Shown here: positions 31,940 to 43,550 of the stretch, in pieces | How the letters are laid out: each line of letters starts with the position of its first letter | Numbering within the stretch: the stretch's first letter is position 1 | Source of the DNA: Harmothoe impar | Taxonomy: Eukaryota; Annelida; Polychaeta; Phyllodocida; Polynoidae | Assembly: GCA_947462335.1 (NCBI GenBank) | Contig: OX381710.1 | Span: 59,776,842-59,840,841 of the forward strand | Direction of reading: 5' to 3' | Length of the DNA stretch: 64,000 nucleotides | Program-made: the position numbers and the translations under genes | Notes under the pieces: model-generated | What the model was told of the DNA's origin: nothing | Seen by the model: only the letters and a program-made list of their open reading frames with translations | The model's database searches: none

Positions 31940-32970
31940 TGGGCTTGAATAAAAGAGACCGGAAGTGGCATAGGTCCTATGTAGTGAGATGCATCGCGGA
32001 ATTGATGTTTGCTAATAAAAAGCTTTATTCCATCTCAGTTTTCAACCATATTAATCGTACAAAGGCAAATTGCTCCTAATAGAAAAACATAATCGTATCA
32101 TTTATAGGGTAACCCCCTGGCATACCTTTCCTTTATAAAATTTGACCTTTCTGACGTATGGGTATCATAGGTTCATTTCATGTGATGTGATGGATCATTT
32201 CTCTGAGAGTAAAAACCACATTAGCATAAACTGCAATGCAATGCAATGCAATACAAGCAGAAGCCAAGTGACATTTGGTGAGGGAGGCCTCATTATGTAA
32301 ATGTCCCACTCAGTAATGGGTTGTTTACAAATCTGGGTGGGCAAATGACAAAGATAGGCCCCTTATTCTATTACTTGACTAGGGTGAGCCCAAACCACAG
32401 CTGTGCCCCATGGCTGAAATGACCTCCATCAGCACAGCATTAAGTACAACCGACAAAAATCAGTCCTGAACCAGACTACTAACGACAGAATTCAATTGCT
32501 CTCTAACACTTGCTTATAGAAAGAAAGGGGTGAAAAATCACCTAGAAGCACCCCGATCATCTCTGCCATCAGAAATACAGATTCTGGGGTGCTTGTAAAA
32601 AGCCCCAGGCAATATTGGGGCATTTTAGCATGTGGAACTACCCTAAGCGCCCTCGTTATGAGAAGGGGGCCTGAAGAATGGGTAAAAGAAGGTGCACCCG
32701 ACCCGTTGTTACGGGCTCGTGCAAAGAGAGGCTCGGCCTCACCTCCATTAGAGCCTTCGCTGGGCTTCGTTTAATATCCCATTTGGAGTGGGTGCTAAAT
32801 TATTGACCAAAAAAGCAGAGTGCAGTTAAGGAACACAATGGTAGCTTCTTCAGAAAGAGGGTGATGAGCCTCCTGCGCTAATACCACCCTGTGTACACAC
32901 ACAGGGAGGCATAGTACATCCCCACCCCCTGTAAGCCGCCATCTTGTCACCCACCTACTACCACTCTGTG
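31940..32970. other. Spacer
   Basis: The stretch contains a short (TGCAA)4-5 pentamer repeat at 32231-32254 and a perfect YY1-like GCCGCCATCTTGTC at 32935-32948, directly before the minisatellite. The 61-codon plus-strand frame at 32589-32774 is not supported. Confidence 0.4.
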
Positions 32971-32973
32971 CCG

Positions 32974-34566
32974 CTGGTACCTGCTGCACCCGTTACACCC
33001 CTGTAACACCCGATACCTGCTGCACCCGTTACACCCCTGTAACACCCGATACCTGCTGCACCCGTTACACCCCTGTAACACCCAGTCCCTGCTGCACCCG
33101 TTACACCCCTGTAACACCCAGTCCCTGCTGCACCCGTTACACCCCTGTAACACCCAGTCCCTGCTGCACCCGCTACACCCCTGTAACACCCGATACCTGC
33201 TGCACCCGTTACACCCCTGTAACACCCGGTCCCTGCTGCACCCGTTACACCCCTGTAACACCCAGTCCCTGCTGCACCCGTTACACCCCTGTAACACCCA
33301 GTCCCTGCTGCACCCGTTACACCCCTGTAACACCCGATACCTGCTGCACCCGTTACACCCCTGTAACACCCGGTCCCTGCTGCACCCGTTACACCCCTGT
33401 AACACCCAGTCCCTGCTGCACCCGTTACACCCCTGTAACACCCGATACCTGCTGCACCCGTTACACCCCTGTAACACCCAGTCCCTGCTGCACCCGTTAC
33501 ACCCCTGTAACACCCGGTCCCTGCTGCACCCGTTACACCCCTGTAACACCCGATACCTGCTGCACCCGTTACACCCCTGTAACACCCGGTCCCTGCTGCA
33601 CCCGTTACACCCCTGTAACACCCAGTCCCTGCTGCACCCGTTACACCCCTGTAACACCCGATACCTGCTGCACCCGTTACACCCCTGTAACACCCGTCAC
33701 ACCTCTGTAACACCCGTTACACCCTGTAACACCCGGTCCCTGCTGCACCCGTTACACCCCTGTAACACCCGATACCTGCTGCACCCGTTACACCCCTGTA
33801 ACACCCGGTACCTGCTGCACCCGTTACACCCCTGTAACACCCGGTCCCTGCTGCACCCGTTACACCCCTGTAACACCCGGTCCCTGCTGCACCCGTTACA
33901 CCCCTGTAACACCCAGTCCCTGCTGCACCCGTTACACCCCTGTAACACCCAGTCCCTGCTGCACCCGTTACACCCCTGTAACATCCAGTCCCTGCTGCAC
34001 CCGGTACACCCCTGTAACACCCGATACCTGCTGCACCCGTTACACCCCTGTAACACCCGATACCTGCTGCACCCGTTACACCCTGTAACACCCGGTCCCT
34101 GCTGCACCCGTTACACCCCTGTAACACCCGGTCCCTGCTGCACCCGTTACACCCCTGTAACACCCGATACCTGCTGCACCCGTTACACCCCTGTAACACC
34201 CGATACCTGCTGCACCCGTTACACCCCTGTAACACCCGATACCTGCTGCACCCGTTACACCCTGTAACACCCGGTCCCTGCTGCACCCGTTACACCCCTG
34301 TAACACCCGGTCCCTGCTGCACCCGTTACACCCTGTAACACCCGGTCCCTGCTGCACCCGTTACACCCCTGTAACACCCGGTCCCTGCTGCACCCGCTAC
34401 ACCCCTGTAACACCCGGTCCCTGCTGCACCCGTTACACCCCTGTAACACCCGTCACACCTCTGTAACACCCGTCACACCCCTGTAACACCCGGTCCCTGC
34501 TGCACCCGTTACACCCCTGTAACACCCGTCACACCTCTGTAACACCCGTTACACCCCTGTAGCACC
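32974..34566. repeat. 36-bp minisatellite, about 44 units
   Basis: The unit is GTTACACCCCTGTAACACCC followed by a variable GATACC, AGTCCC or GGTCCC step and TGCTGCACCC. GTTACA-CCCC-TGTAAC in every unit is a perfect 6-bp-arm hairpin. Point variants fall mostly in the GATACC/RGTCCC step. Some units lose one C (CACCCTG) and become 35 bp, for example near 33720, 34081, 34258 and 34331. Short 18-bp half-units occur around 33690-33720 and 34440-34560. Because 36 is a multiple of 3, all minus-strand frames stay open for 90-250 codons encoding a 12-residue repeat (GCNGCSRDRVLQ); these are not called as genes. Confidence 0.95.
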
Positions 34567-34569
34567 TCG

Positions 34570-36450
34570 GTACAACAAGACCCTTCGCACCATCTCCCAC
34601 TTGCACAGTCCACTGGGGGCCATGAGCCATAATATCAGACGTGATGCAGCATAATATAGCTAATGCTCAAACTGCGTCTCAATGTTACTTTCCAATGTTA
34701 TAGTTGAGTTCGTTATTTGTTTGGTATCACGCCATTAGCCGAGTCAGTGTTCAATGTGTGCAGCTGCTCCTGGATGGTATAGGCAAACGGCGTGACTTAG
34801 ATACCTATAGCATTAACTCTAGCTGCTGTTAGTGGACGCTGCATTACCCTATTCAAGGATAAGCTGTACATGTCGTTCAGTATCTTCGATATATGGCGTG
34901 ATTGTCTTTGTACAATATGTAAATGGTGAATTGTTTCAATTTGCAGACTATGACCATACTCAAGCTACATCCAAGATCTAGGATTTTGAAAATGGGGGTG
35001 CGCGTTATTGGGAGCATCGGTTCATAACGATCTGTGGGCCAATTTATACATTTAAAAACATTTATTCCCCCTACCCCTACCCCCAAACGAGAAGGGGCAC
35101 TGTACAAATGTAATCACCCTAACATAAGCCCATTGCCCACGGTAACACACGTATCTTAAGTAGTGAAGCGGCGTGGAGAGTTGGACCTATAAGCAGCAGC
35201 TATCCACCTCCCTCCTCTGGCTCTTTCTGCTTTGTCAGCTATCTCTGTAGCTCCGAGTGGTTCAATTCTCAGCTTCTGGCTGCTTGCACCAAGTGGTTCT
35301 GATTATAATCTTATTGAATCAAACCAAAGGAAAATACACTGAGAGTATTTGGGCATGTAAACAGGGCACAAAAATAACACTTCTTCGTTGTGCCATTCCG
35401 GTAAACAGGCTAGGAAAATCCCGGGATTTCCCCAATACAGATAGAAAGCCCTTCCTGGGCATTTTAACCAGCATTGGGAGATCTCCCCTCACTTAAGATA
35501 GCCCCTATGTGGACTCTCAGCCCTTATCTCTGCAGAGATAAGAGATAAGGGCCGCCGCCGGTCCGCACCTCCAAGGGGGATTTTGCCACCAAGGGGGATT
35601 CTCCCCATGGGGTGGTGAGGGAGGGGTTAGGGGTGGGGGGGAACCCACATATAATGTACCTTATTTCGGCCAGATATTGCATTCTAAATCATTATAAATC
35701 ACAGAATATAAAACTGATATAAAAGCCCATCCACATATACCTAGCCTACTGTATTGTCTACATGTCTATGAAGTAACCATTATCCGCAAATAATGGTTAG
35801 ATATTAGCAAATTGAATTTCCTGATTGAACCTAATATTTCATGTATGCTACCCTAGAATCAAGGGGGAAAAAGCCCTCGTTCTATCTTTCCCCTTCAAGG
35901 GAATAAAGGTAGGATTTGCCAGGCCTGGTAAAGGTAATATACACACACAGAATGAATCTGACAGCCTTCGTCCCGTTCTTACCTGTGTGTTTTACGAAGT
36001 AATGGCAGACAGCTAACAGATATCGTTCTAAACTCTCAACTCCAGTACTCTATGTGCTCCCATCCAGTTCACGTTTGAACAGTTAGTCCTTCAAATTATG
36101 TATTCTAGTATGTTCAGAAGCACAATTGGAGTCCTGCACGCTGAAGCAGATAACTCAGGAGTGAGTTTTAAATAATGATCTAACCACTTGGTACTTCCCC
36201 TGGTACTTCAACGACTTCAACAGAAGTGTCTGTTAAAACAAAATTAAAACAAACCATACTCTGCCTTGAACTTATTTTTGGAAGAGAGAAGTCATCAAAG
36301 AAAAGTGCACTTCGGGTTAAACTTCGTGCACATTTTTAGGTAGTGCATTGCGGTTTACTAACGGTGACATGCATATTCTTATTCTGCTGTATGTATCAGC
36401 ATATACCCAAGCAACAGAGTGATTGGCCGAATTCGCTACGACTATGCATG
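34570..36450. other. Spacer
   Basis: No genes were recognised. It holds a 20-bp perfect palindrome (35523-35542) and G/C-tract patches near 35060-35090 and 35570-35650. Confidence 0.45.
35523..35542. repeat. 20-bp perfect palindrome with GATA sites
   Basis: CTTATCTCTGCAGAGATAAG is fully self-complementary and contains two inverted GATA-factor cores (AGATAAG). A further AGATAAGG follows directly. Confidence 0.85.
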
Positions 36451-36911
36451 TAATAGATAGACTATGGTTATGAAAAGGTATGTAGACTTAACCACAGCTT
36501 GCTGGTGGGGGCAAGACGAGGGCGAAACCCAAGTCGCCCTACCAGCAAGCTGTGGTTAATCCTCCTTACCTTTTCATAACCATTGTCTATCTATTTTAAA
36601 CCACAGCAGTATAAGGTTATGTTAGGGTATACGATATACCCAAGGTGCGAAGTCCTTTGTCTTACCCCTCCACTGTGGTTTAATAGTATCTTTAACTATT
36701 ATTAAACCACGGTGGGCGGCTAAGACAAAGGATTCGCACCTTGGTTATACTGCATACCCTGGTTTAAAACAGATAGACAATGGTTATGAAAAGGTATGTA
36801 GATTAACCACAGCTTGCTGGTAGGGCGACTTGGGCTTCGCCCTCGTCTGGCCCCCACCAGCAAGCTGTGGTTAATTCTACATACCTCTTCATAACCATTG
36901 TCTATCTATTA
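36451..36911. mobile_element. Composite triple palindrome (foldback element)
   Basis: The layout is hairpin A (36451-36596), hairpin B (about 36597-36768) and a second hairpin A (about 36770-36911). The whole is also roughly an inverted repeat, starting TAATAGATAGAC and ending with its complement. Hairpin A arms carry AACCACAGCTTGCTGGTRGG, and the loop region reads GGGCGACTTGGGCTTCGCCC or close. Hairpin B arms carry AAGGTGCGAAGTCCTTTGTC and ACCCCTCCACTGTGGTTTAA in inverted pairs. Related fragments occur at 575-1141. It is non-coding; no target duplication is certain (TA is possible). Confidence 0.85.
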
Positions 36912-38279
36912 CTTAGAAACAGTTGTTTGGAGAGAGAAAGGCGGGGGGAGGGTACTTCTAGGGGTGTCTAGTGGGTGGGATTTCGGGGGTTTGGGGGGAA
37001 TTTCGGGGGGTGAATGACACCGTAATGAACAAGCCCCCCCCCCTCCTGCAGGTATTAATGTGTTTGACTAATGTTTGGCGGACGTAGTGGTAAAGAATAG
37101 TTGCATAGTATTTAATAATAACGTATACAGGAAATCAGCAAAATCAATATCAGAATCACCGACATTTTGTAAGTTCTCAAGCGGTAAATATATGAAATGG
37201 AGGTGTTGATGTACTTTATACTTTTCAAGATTGCAAAACAAAAACCTTGTAAATTGAAATTGATTGAATTGAGTGTTGAAGGTACAGCCGAGGCAACTCA
37301 GTGTGTAACATTATATCCTGCTTAAGAAGTAGCTGCGCTGTTTTAGCCGGGAGAGGTGAGAGAGGTGAAAAGGAAATCTGATTGATGAATGCATTTGTAT
37401 CCAGTTGCCCCCAAGAACCACCTGTTCCGATGGCATCGCCAAGAGCAGCTCATGTAACTGGGGGAGAAGGTGGGGTGGCAACGTGGTTTGGGTTGGGAAT
37501 ATGGAACGTCTATGAGCTTCACAATGAGATGTGGGATGAGATATCATATAGAACTTATTTTTCCATCTACATGTATCTGGTATTGCTGTTCCAACGACAA
37601 CGAATAGATGCCAGCCGATATTTCAGTCATAGTTAACCTTTCACACCAAAATTATGGTAGATAAAACAGATTTCAAACATTTCTAAAGTGACATCAGACA
37701 CTGAATGCATGACTTATTTTAGACTATTTCTATGACATGTAGAATGAGAGAGTTTGATTCACAACTGTCCCACTGGCCATGTTTTGAGTAGACCCTGGAG
37801 GGTGGCATGGATGGCACGTCATGTGAAACAGTAAACCAGCAGTGTGCAGCAGGTGGGGCTAATTACAGCCACCTGGAGAGGCTCTCCTGCCGCACAATCC
37901 TCCCACTCAGACACGTCTCTGCCCAGGTCTGCAGTAAAGCAGGCATTCATACCAACATAACCAACTTTCAGTTCACATACATTTCTTTTTATAAGATGAC
38001 AATCCACGTAATTATTGAACAATGGTTGGAAGAAGTCAACCCTATATTATACACTATTGTGATTCAGGTCCAGCATTAGTCAAACCTGCTGAAGCCATGC
38101 TTATTTACATTGCGTGTTCAATCGTAAATATGGTTTACTCTTTCCAGAAGTAGCAAAGTTTCCCCCTTTCTGTTGAGCCTCAAGCTATATTCGAGGTGGC
38201 AACAGAACATACCTCCGACATTTACTACATGAAAGGAGCTAAGATCAACAATTTCCTGTTTTTTACCTTTCTGTACAGG
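36912..38279. other. Spacer with a G-rich patch
   Basis: Positions 36940-37008 carry several runs of 4-6 G with short loops, a possible G-quadruplex. The rest is AT-rich. Frames at 37382-37636 and 37807-38079 show no recognisable domain. Confidence 0.4.
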
Positions 38280-38468
38280 TCAAGCAGGTATACCGTGCAT
38301 ACATGAATACACGTCAAAGTGTTCTGACTGAGCTGTAGGTGCACGTTCCCTTTTTATGTTATCCAGCTCCACCCACAACCGACCATCTAGATGTAAGGTC
38401 ACCTCCCCTTTCTTATCGATTGAAACTCCAGAGGCACTTTTCCTCTCTTTGACAGAACGCAGGCTACC
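38280..38468 (-). CDS. Candidate minus-strand exon, unknown protein
   Basis: After a possible acceptor (AAAGGCACAG, exon from 38468) the minus strand reads GSLRSVKERKSASGVSIDKK, then GEVTLHLDGRLWVELDNIKR, and on to a stop at 38280-38282. A GTATAC possible donor lies near 38293. The residue mix (charged, hydrophobic alternation) looks coding, unlike neighbouring frames. No family is recognised and no other exons were found nearby. Confidence 0.3.
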   Translation of the reverse strand, partial: GSLRSVKERKSASGVSIDKKGEVTLHLDGRLWVELDNIKRERAPTAQSEHFDVYSCMHGIPA

Positions 38469-38758
38469 CTGTGCCTTTGTGTCAGGAATAGGAGGATTCA
38501 ATAGAGCAGCTGATGGCTACTACAAGTCCGACTGGTATATGGAACTAGGCTATATCACCAATAGCCCAGCGTCTATAGTACTGATAGTGCCAGAGGACCA
38601 TTAGTGTGGTAGAAGTGCATAGAGGAGTCAAGTCTTAGTTTGGCAAGAAGGTGTACAGGTATAAACTAAAAGTGAGCTAATGTATGTGAGCAGGGGTGAT
38701 GGAGCGGGGTGATGTTGTAATGTGGCAACGGCAATGGGAATGGGCGAGTAAGCGGTTA

Positions 38759-38812
38759 AACTAATGTAGATGGGGAATCTTGGTGTGGGCAGGGCGGCAC
38801 AGAGATGTCATT
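38759..38812. repeat. Possible single diverged copy of the 46-bp satellite unit
   Basis: ACTAATGTAGATGGGG, then GTGTGGGCAGGGCGGCACAG and AGATGTCA follow the same word order as the array unit at 44830-58290 (ACTAATGTTGATGGGG, GTGTGGGGGGAGGCACAG, AGATGTTA), with an extra short insert. It may be an ancestral or escaped copy. Confidence 0.45.
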
Positions 38813-38887
38813 TGGACGTTTTATTGTTCAAAAAATCCCACTCATTTATATTCGTATGAATATATAGAGCATTTCCCTCTAACAAAA

Positions 38888-38990
38888 GACGTTATTTTAG
38901 GTCAAAATAACGTTTTAACGTTATATAACGTTTTGCAACACTAATGAGTAATAGAGAAACGTTGTATAACATTGTATAACGTTTTTGTTT
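38888..38990. repeat. AACGTTAT inverted-repeat cluster
   Basis: GACGTTATTTT and AAAATAACGTT form an inverted pair at 38889-38915. They are followed by TTAACGTTATATAACGTTTT and GTTGTATAACATTGTATAACG. It is probably a MITE end or remnant next to the LINE fragment. Confidence 0.5.
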
Positions 38991-38999
38991 ACTGGGTTA

Positions 39000-41030
39000 C
39001 CTGTGAAATATAGTCATTGATTCTATTTGACACTTGACTATTTTCCGTGAGGATCCTCGTCATTTCACCTACCAATATGATATCCGGGTTATCTTCTTTC
39101 TTTGGGATTAACTTGTCAATTTATTTCCAGAGTCTTTCCGGATTTTCTATATAGTCAAAAACTTTCTTTCTAACATATTTTCTTATATTTTTGCCCTTTT
39201 TTTAATACCCAGTATGCAGAGCTTACAAAAGCAGCCCTTAATATTGTGCCATGCAGTCATTACCCTTTAAGCGCAATTAGATTTTCCTTTTCCCTTTCTT
39301 TAATATCAGCTAATAAACCTGGAGTCATCCATTCTTCCGATTGAATTTTAGCTTTGTAATTTGTATAAGGGCACAGTGCATTTATTACATGGTTGGTTCT
39401 GTCTAGCAATATAGACCATAACTACTCGACATCAGTTGGTTTGAAAAATGTTTCTAATTTAGGACAGTTGCCAAACCTTTCGACATTATGATTTAATGAG
39501 GTATAAACCATCTCATGATTTGATAGTTTGCTGGTCTTTCTGATGTTTCAATTGTATTTCTATTAGAATAAAATAGATTAATACACGTTTTTGTTTCTGC
39601 ATATCTCTTTGAAGCATTAATGTGATTTAACAAACCTAACCACATCAGGCCATGCTTAAATTTGTTCCAGTATATTGATATATTCATATCACTGGGTACA
39701 TACTATTCATATTTATTTGTATTGAGAATCGACGTCAATAATGCCTTTAGTTCATCCTAGAATCCATTGAAAATACCATTCGTCGGTCCGTATACATTCA
39801 TAATTAAGCAATTTTTCATTGATTCTCCATATACAATAATCGTACTATAAATCACTACGCCATTTGTCGATATGTCCTTAACTGTATCAAGTTTTTTGCC
39901 CACATAGGGGTCGGACTATACTTAAATGTATATTTCGGGGACATGAGAATTAAATCAACAAACTCAACGTAAACCATGACATTATATCTACAGCCTCATA
40001 CCTTGGCTATATGAAAGGCCCTGGTGGACTGATTACCTCCAAGGGGATCAGTTTGTATTCATCATCAAGGTGCTCATAGGTGCTCATATTGAAGGTTCAG
40101 GATAGTAGAAAAACTCCTTCAAGATGTAATATGGTGATAACTCCCAGTTAACATCTCTGGGCCAAACATCTCTGGGCCAAAATCAATTTTTAATTGGAAG
40201 ATCCATCAGATCTATAACCAAAAACGCTGTTTTTTTAAAGGCAAATTGAACAATACCTGGATATGTTTAGCGTACCAAATTGATAGTTTGGGGGTAGGTT
40301 CACCCTAAGTCAAACTCATACCTTGAGTCAACCATTTTTGACATGAAATTACAAGTTCAGTCTGCATCTGGTGACAATAATCTCCCACTGATTTAAGAAT
40401 TGAGGTGTTTTCCATATATATACTGCACATTGCATCCGCATCATCACTCTTTTTCATACCGCAGACTCAGTTAGAAGTACCCCTGTTTGACCTGTTTTGA
40501 CAAACAGAGAATGAAAATCTCTCCACTGTTCATACTCTTTGGTAGTTGATTTGAAGTATTTGTCCCCTTCATGCACAGTGTCAATCAGTTTTGTGAGCTG
40601 GATGTGTATCTAAATCACACAAATCATGAGGTTATTGAGCAAAATTAATTTCCTAAATTATATTTAGGACTGATTTCGTGAATACCTCCTCGTCCCAGAA
40701 TGTCCTTTTCTACTAGAGAGTTAAGGATAGCAGGCCTACTTGTGTAGTGTATAGAGGGCAAGGGTGAAATCCAAAAGAGGGAGGGGGGAGGGGGTGTAGT
40801 AATTTCTTACACACATCATGGCTCCACCTGCTGCCGTTTAAACTCCATTTCTAACCATGCCCTATCATTTCTATACATTCTTAAGTTATCAATATTTGTA
40901 TAAATATAATGTTTACAATCATAATCTTCACTTTGCAGCCATGTTTCTGAGAAAGTTGATATGTCAAGATTGCTGTTTTTAAAAAGTATTACACAATCAT
41001 CTTTTTTATTTCTAACGTTTCTTAAGTTGA
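39000..41030 (-). mobile_element. Decayed non-LTR retrotransposon (LINE) fragment
   Basis: On the minus strand an AP-endonuclease-like domain is visible in pieces: SETWL at 40936-40950, NVYGPTNGIF at 39769-39798, and a C-terminal stretch (GLLNHINASKRYAETKTCIN) around 39580-39640. The typical linker toward the reverse transcriptase follows: EEWMTPGLL at 39311-39337 and ENPERLWK at about 39124-39147. Several stops and frame changes break it. The reverse transcriptase domain itself is absent; the match fades near 39000. The gap between SETWL and the next block (about 40000-40750) is larger than expected and may hold an insertion. The clade is not determined (Jockey, CR1 or similar). Confidence 0.65.
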
Positions 41031-42026
41031 CATGTGAAATGTGTTGTTTTTTGAAACTCCCATTATCCCTAAAATGTCAAGCCATTATAGAATCATCCAA
41101 ACATACATTGTCCCACCACAATACGTAGCAATTATAGGACGAGTACCAAGCTGTACGCGAAATACAGTGAAGGGATCCTTATAGGTATATAAGCTTGGTA
41201 CAAGGCCTATGACTTATTTATACCACTAGCTGTATGCAGCATACAAGTGGTGTGAAATGCTTTGTTCTCCGTGCCCGCTGTGGTATAAGTTATAGATTTA
41301 ATCCTTGATGGAAGATGAAAATAACGATGAAAAGATTTGTATTGATTGCATATGTGTCATAACCTCAATCAAGGGGTTGGCAGCATCTGGTCGCAAAAAT
41401 GTTTTGGTTCGATCATAATACCAAAGTAAAGAAAAGATCAAATAAGTGTAGTGAAATGAAATACAAAAATAACATCTATAGTTTTTGATGCCAAATCAAT
41501 TTTTAGAACGTTTAGATCTTTGATTATGACCTTGAACATAATCATCAATATTCATATCTTCTTAACAGTCTAGTTAATATACAAATATCTAACATTATAG
41601 GTAAGATTCTTTACCTGTGGCGATGATCTTTGGTATCAGATGTGGGCAGTTTCAAAATAATTGAATTAAATTTTCATTTAGATTTTTTATAACTTATGCC
41701 TGGTGAGTCAGTTGTACACTAAATATCAGAAGACCAACCGAACAATATGGTTAACGTTCTGTGTGTTCTTTTGATGACATGAGACTATATCTGTTGTCAG
41801 TTTTGTGAGGGCTTTCGATGAGAAATCACCAAATTGTGATTTTCGCCAGCTCTGTCATATTGTACTTTGGACTGATATTCCTCACTAGCGGGATACCAGT
41901 GCTGCCCCATCTGAGAGCATTTAGAACTAGCAGTGTTGGGTTGAGGGGGGGGGCCACCTCTGGGGGGATAGTGGAGCAATACTTACACTGGACCTCTACA
42001 TGTGGGTAATGTGAATTGGTTTACCT
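41031..42026. other. AT-rich spacer
   Basis: It contains a weak inverted repeat around TTATACCAC (41219) and GTGGTATAA (41279). No gene was recognised. Confidence 0.4.
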
Positions 42027-42791
42027 GGACACTCCTTTTGTTACCTGTCCAGGATAGTGTTGTGGTTAGGACAATGGACTCATGACCAAGAGTACCTGAG
42101 TTCAAATCCCCTCCAGGCTATGTATGGTGACCATACCATGCACAATTAAATCTCTTTTATCTATGTTTGATCAAATAGGTCTGCTTATGTGGTTGACCTG
42201 TTAGGGAACATGCCTTGAGTTGGAACATTTACTAACTTGGGTTTGACTCCATTGGTTGCTCAAGGTCTTTATTATAATGTGTTGTGAGCCTACCTCATTT
42301 TAATCTATAAATTCATGACTAATTAGTTTCCTTTTTCAAATGCCATAAACATAAATAAAATAGATTCCAAGGTTTGAGTGTAGCCTTTTGGTAACCACTT
42401 TTGGTAACCAAAATTATTACACTAAAAGCCACACTAAGAACTGAACCCAGGACCCTTAGCTTGGGAGTTCCAGACTCTCCTGGCTGAGCTAAGGAGGATG
42501 TTAGTAGATTAAGGTAAAATAGGTAAACTTTGACATTGATTATCTTCATTAATGATGAATGCTAGATAACAGCACCCTGTAATAGGGACCTTTAGCAACC
42601 AATGGGATTGAACCCAAGTTAATAAATATTTCAACTCAAAGGCATGTTCCCTAACAGGTTGACCACAGAAGAAGACCTATTAGATCAAACATAAATAAAA
42701 GGGGATTTGAACTCAGGTTCTCTTGGTCATGAGTCCATTGTCCTAACCACAACCCTATCCTGGACAGGTAATGAACAATATTGCAGGTGTC
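42027..42791. mobile_element. Foldback element with tRNA-like modules in both arms
   Basis: Arms of about 250 bp (42027-42283 and 42571-42791) are inverted and roughly 85-90% alike by eye. Each arm carries two tRNA-like units. The first has A-box-like TGTGGTTAGGACAATGG, a CTCATGA anticodon-loop-like stretch and B-box-like GAGTTCAAATCCC. The second ends with a GGGTTTGACTCC/GGGTTCAATCCC B-box. The central part holds one more tRNA-like unit on the minus strand (42410-42495; CTTAGCTCAGCCAGGAGAG with GGGTTCAGTTC). It looks like inverted SINE copies or a SINE-derived foldback. No coding capacity. Confidence 0.7.
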
Positions 42792-42940
42792 CTAGCATAC
42801 AGGGAGTGCAGTAGTTCCACTCTCCAAGCAGAGCTTTAGCTCCCCAATCTGGTCCACAGGATCTGCTGAAGCTAATAATTGGAAAGTAGAGGATACCTAC
42901 TGGGACCAGTCAAGTCCCGCCCATGTAGATATAAGCTATA

Positions 42941-43030
42941 GACAAATGCCAATGCCCATTGATACCGTATCTGATGTATTTCACTCGTGAAATATATTAG
43001 AGACAGTATCAATGGGCATTAGCATTTGTG
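42941..43030. mobile_element. Small palindromic MITE
   Basis: Two 44-bp arms (42941-42984 and 42987-43030) flank a 2-base centre. The left arm begins GACAAATGCCAATGCCCATT. Only about five mismatches separate the arms. No target duplication is obvious. Confidence 0.8.
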
Positions 43031-43353
43031 TTTTTTTAAAGCCATTTAATGAAGGGAAAACACCTTTTTCGCCCATTGAATACAGCCACATTCAGTTCAA
43101 TGGGAGGCATGGAATATGGCCCTTTCAGTTTCACTACTAAATAAGCATAGTAATTCTTGTATCTCAAAGAAATTAAGTTGGATTCCTAACCCCAGAGGCA
43201 TCGGTTTAGACACCACGATCATGTTAACATTTGCTCTAGAAGCAGAGATATTATTATTATTAAGTTTATTGGCACACAATCGTCCCTACAGGACGGTCTT
43301 GTAAAAAGGCGAATTAACCATTTCTGGTAGCAAAGTCCAAGATGGCCAACACC

Positions 43354-43550
43354 CACACTGTAAAAAAATTGTCGTCAAAATAACGGTGAATCACCAGCAA
43401 CTTTTGGGACATAACGTTCACCGTTATTTTAATAGTGACGGTCACCATTATTTTTACGTAGAATCACTGTTCATTTTACATAGAATCGCCATTCATTTTA
43501 CGTTGAATCACCATTCATTTTATGTAGAATCACCATTAATAGATTCAGAG
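43354..43550. repeat. MITE-like end with hairpin, then a 24-bp minisatellite
   Basis: ACACTGTAAAAAAATTG opens like many hAT-type MITE termini. AAAATAACGGTGAA (43376-43389) and TTCACCGTTATTTT (43418-43431) form an inverted pair. From about 43455 a 24-bp unit, TACGTAGAATCACYGTTCAT plus TTTA, is repeated about four times. Related AATAACGGTGAATCAGCGTT sequence lies near 44533, so the element may extend to there with an unrelated insert. Confidence 0.6.

Noticed and set aside
32974..34566. CRISPR array, or repeat-protein genes on the minus strand
   Set aside because: Units are contiguous with no unique spacers and the organism looks eukaryotic. Minus-strand frames stay open only because the unit is 36 bp, in more than one frame.
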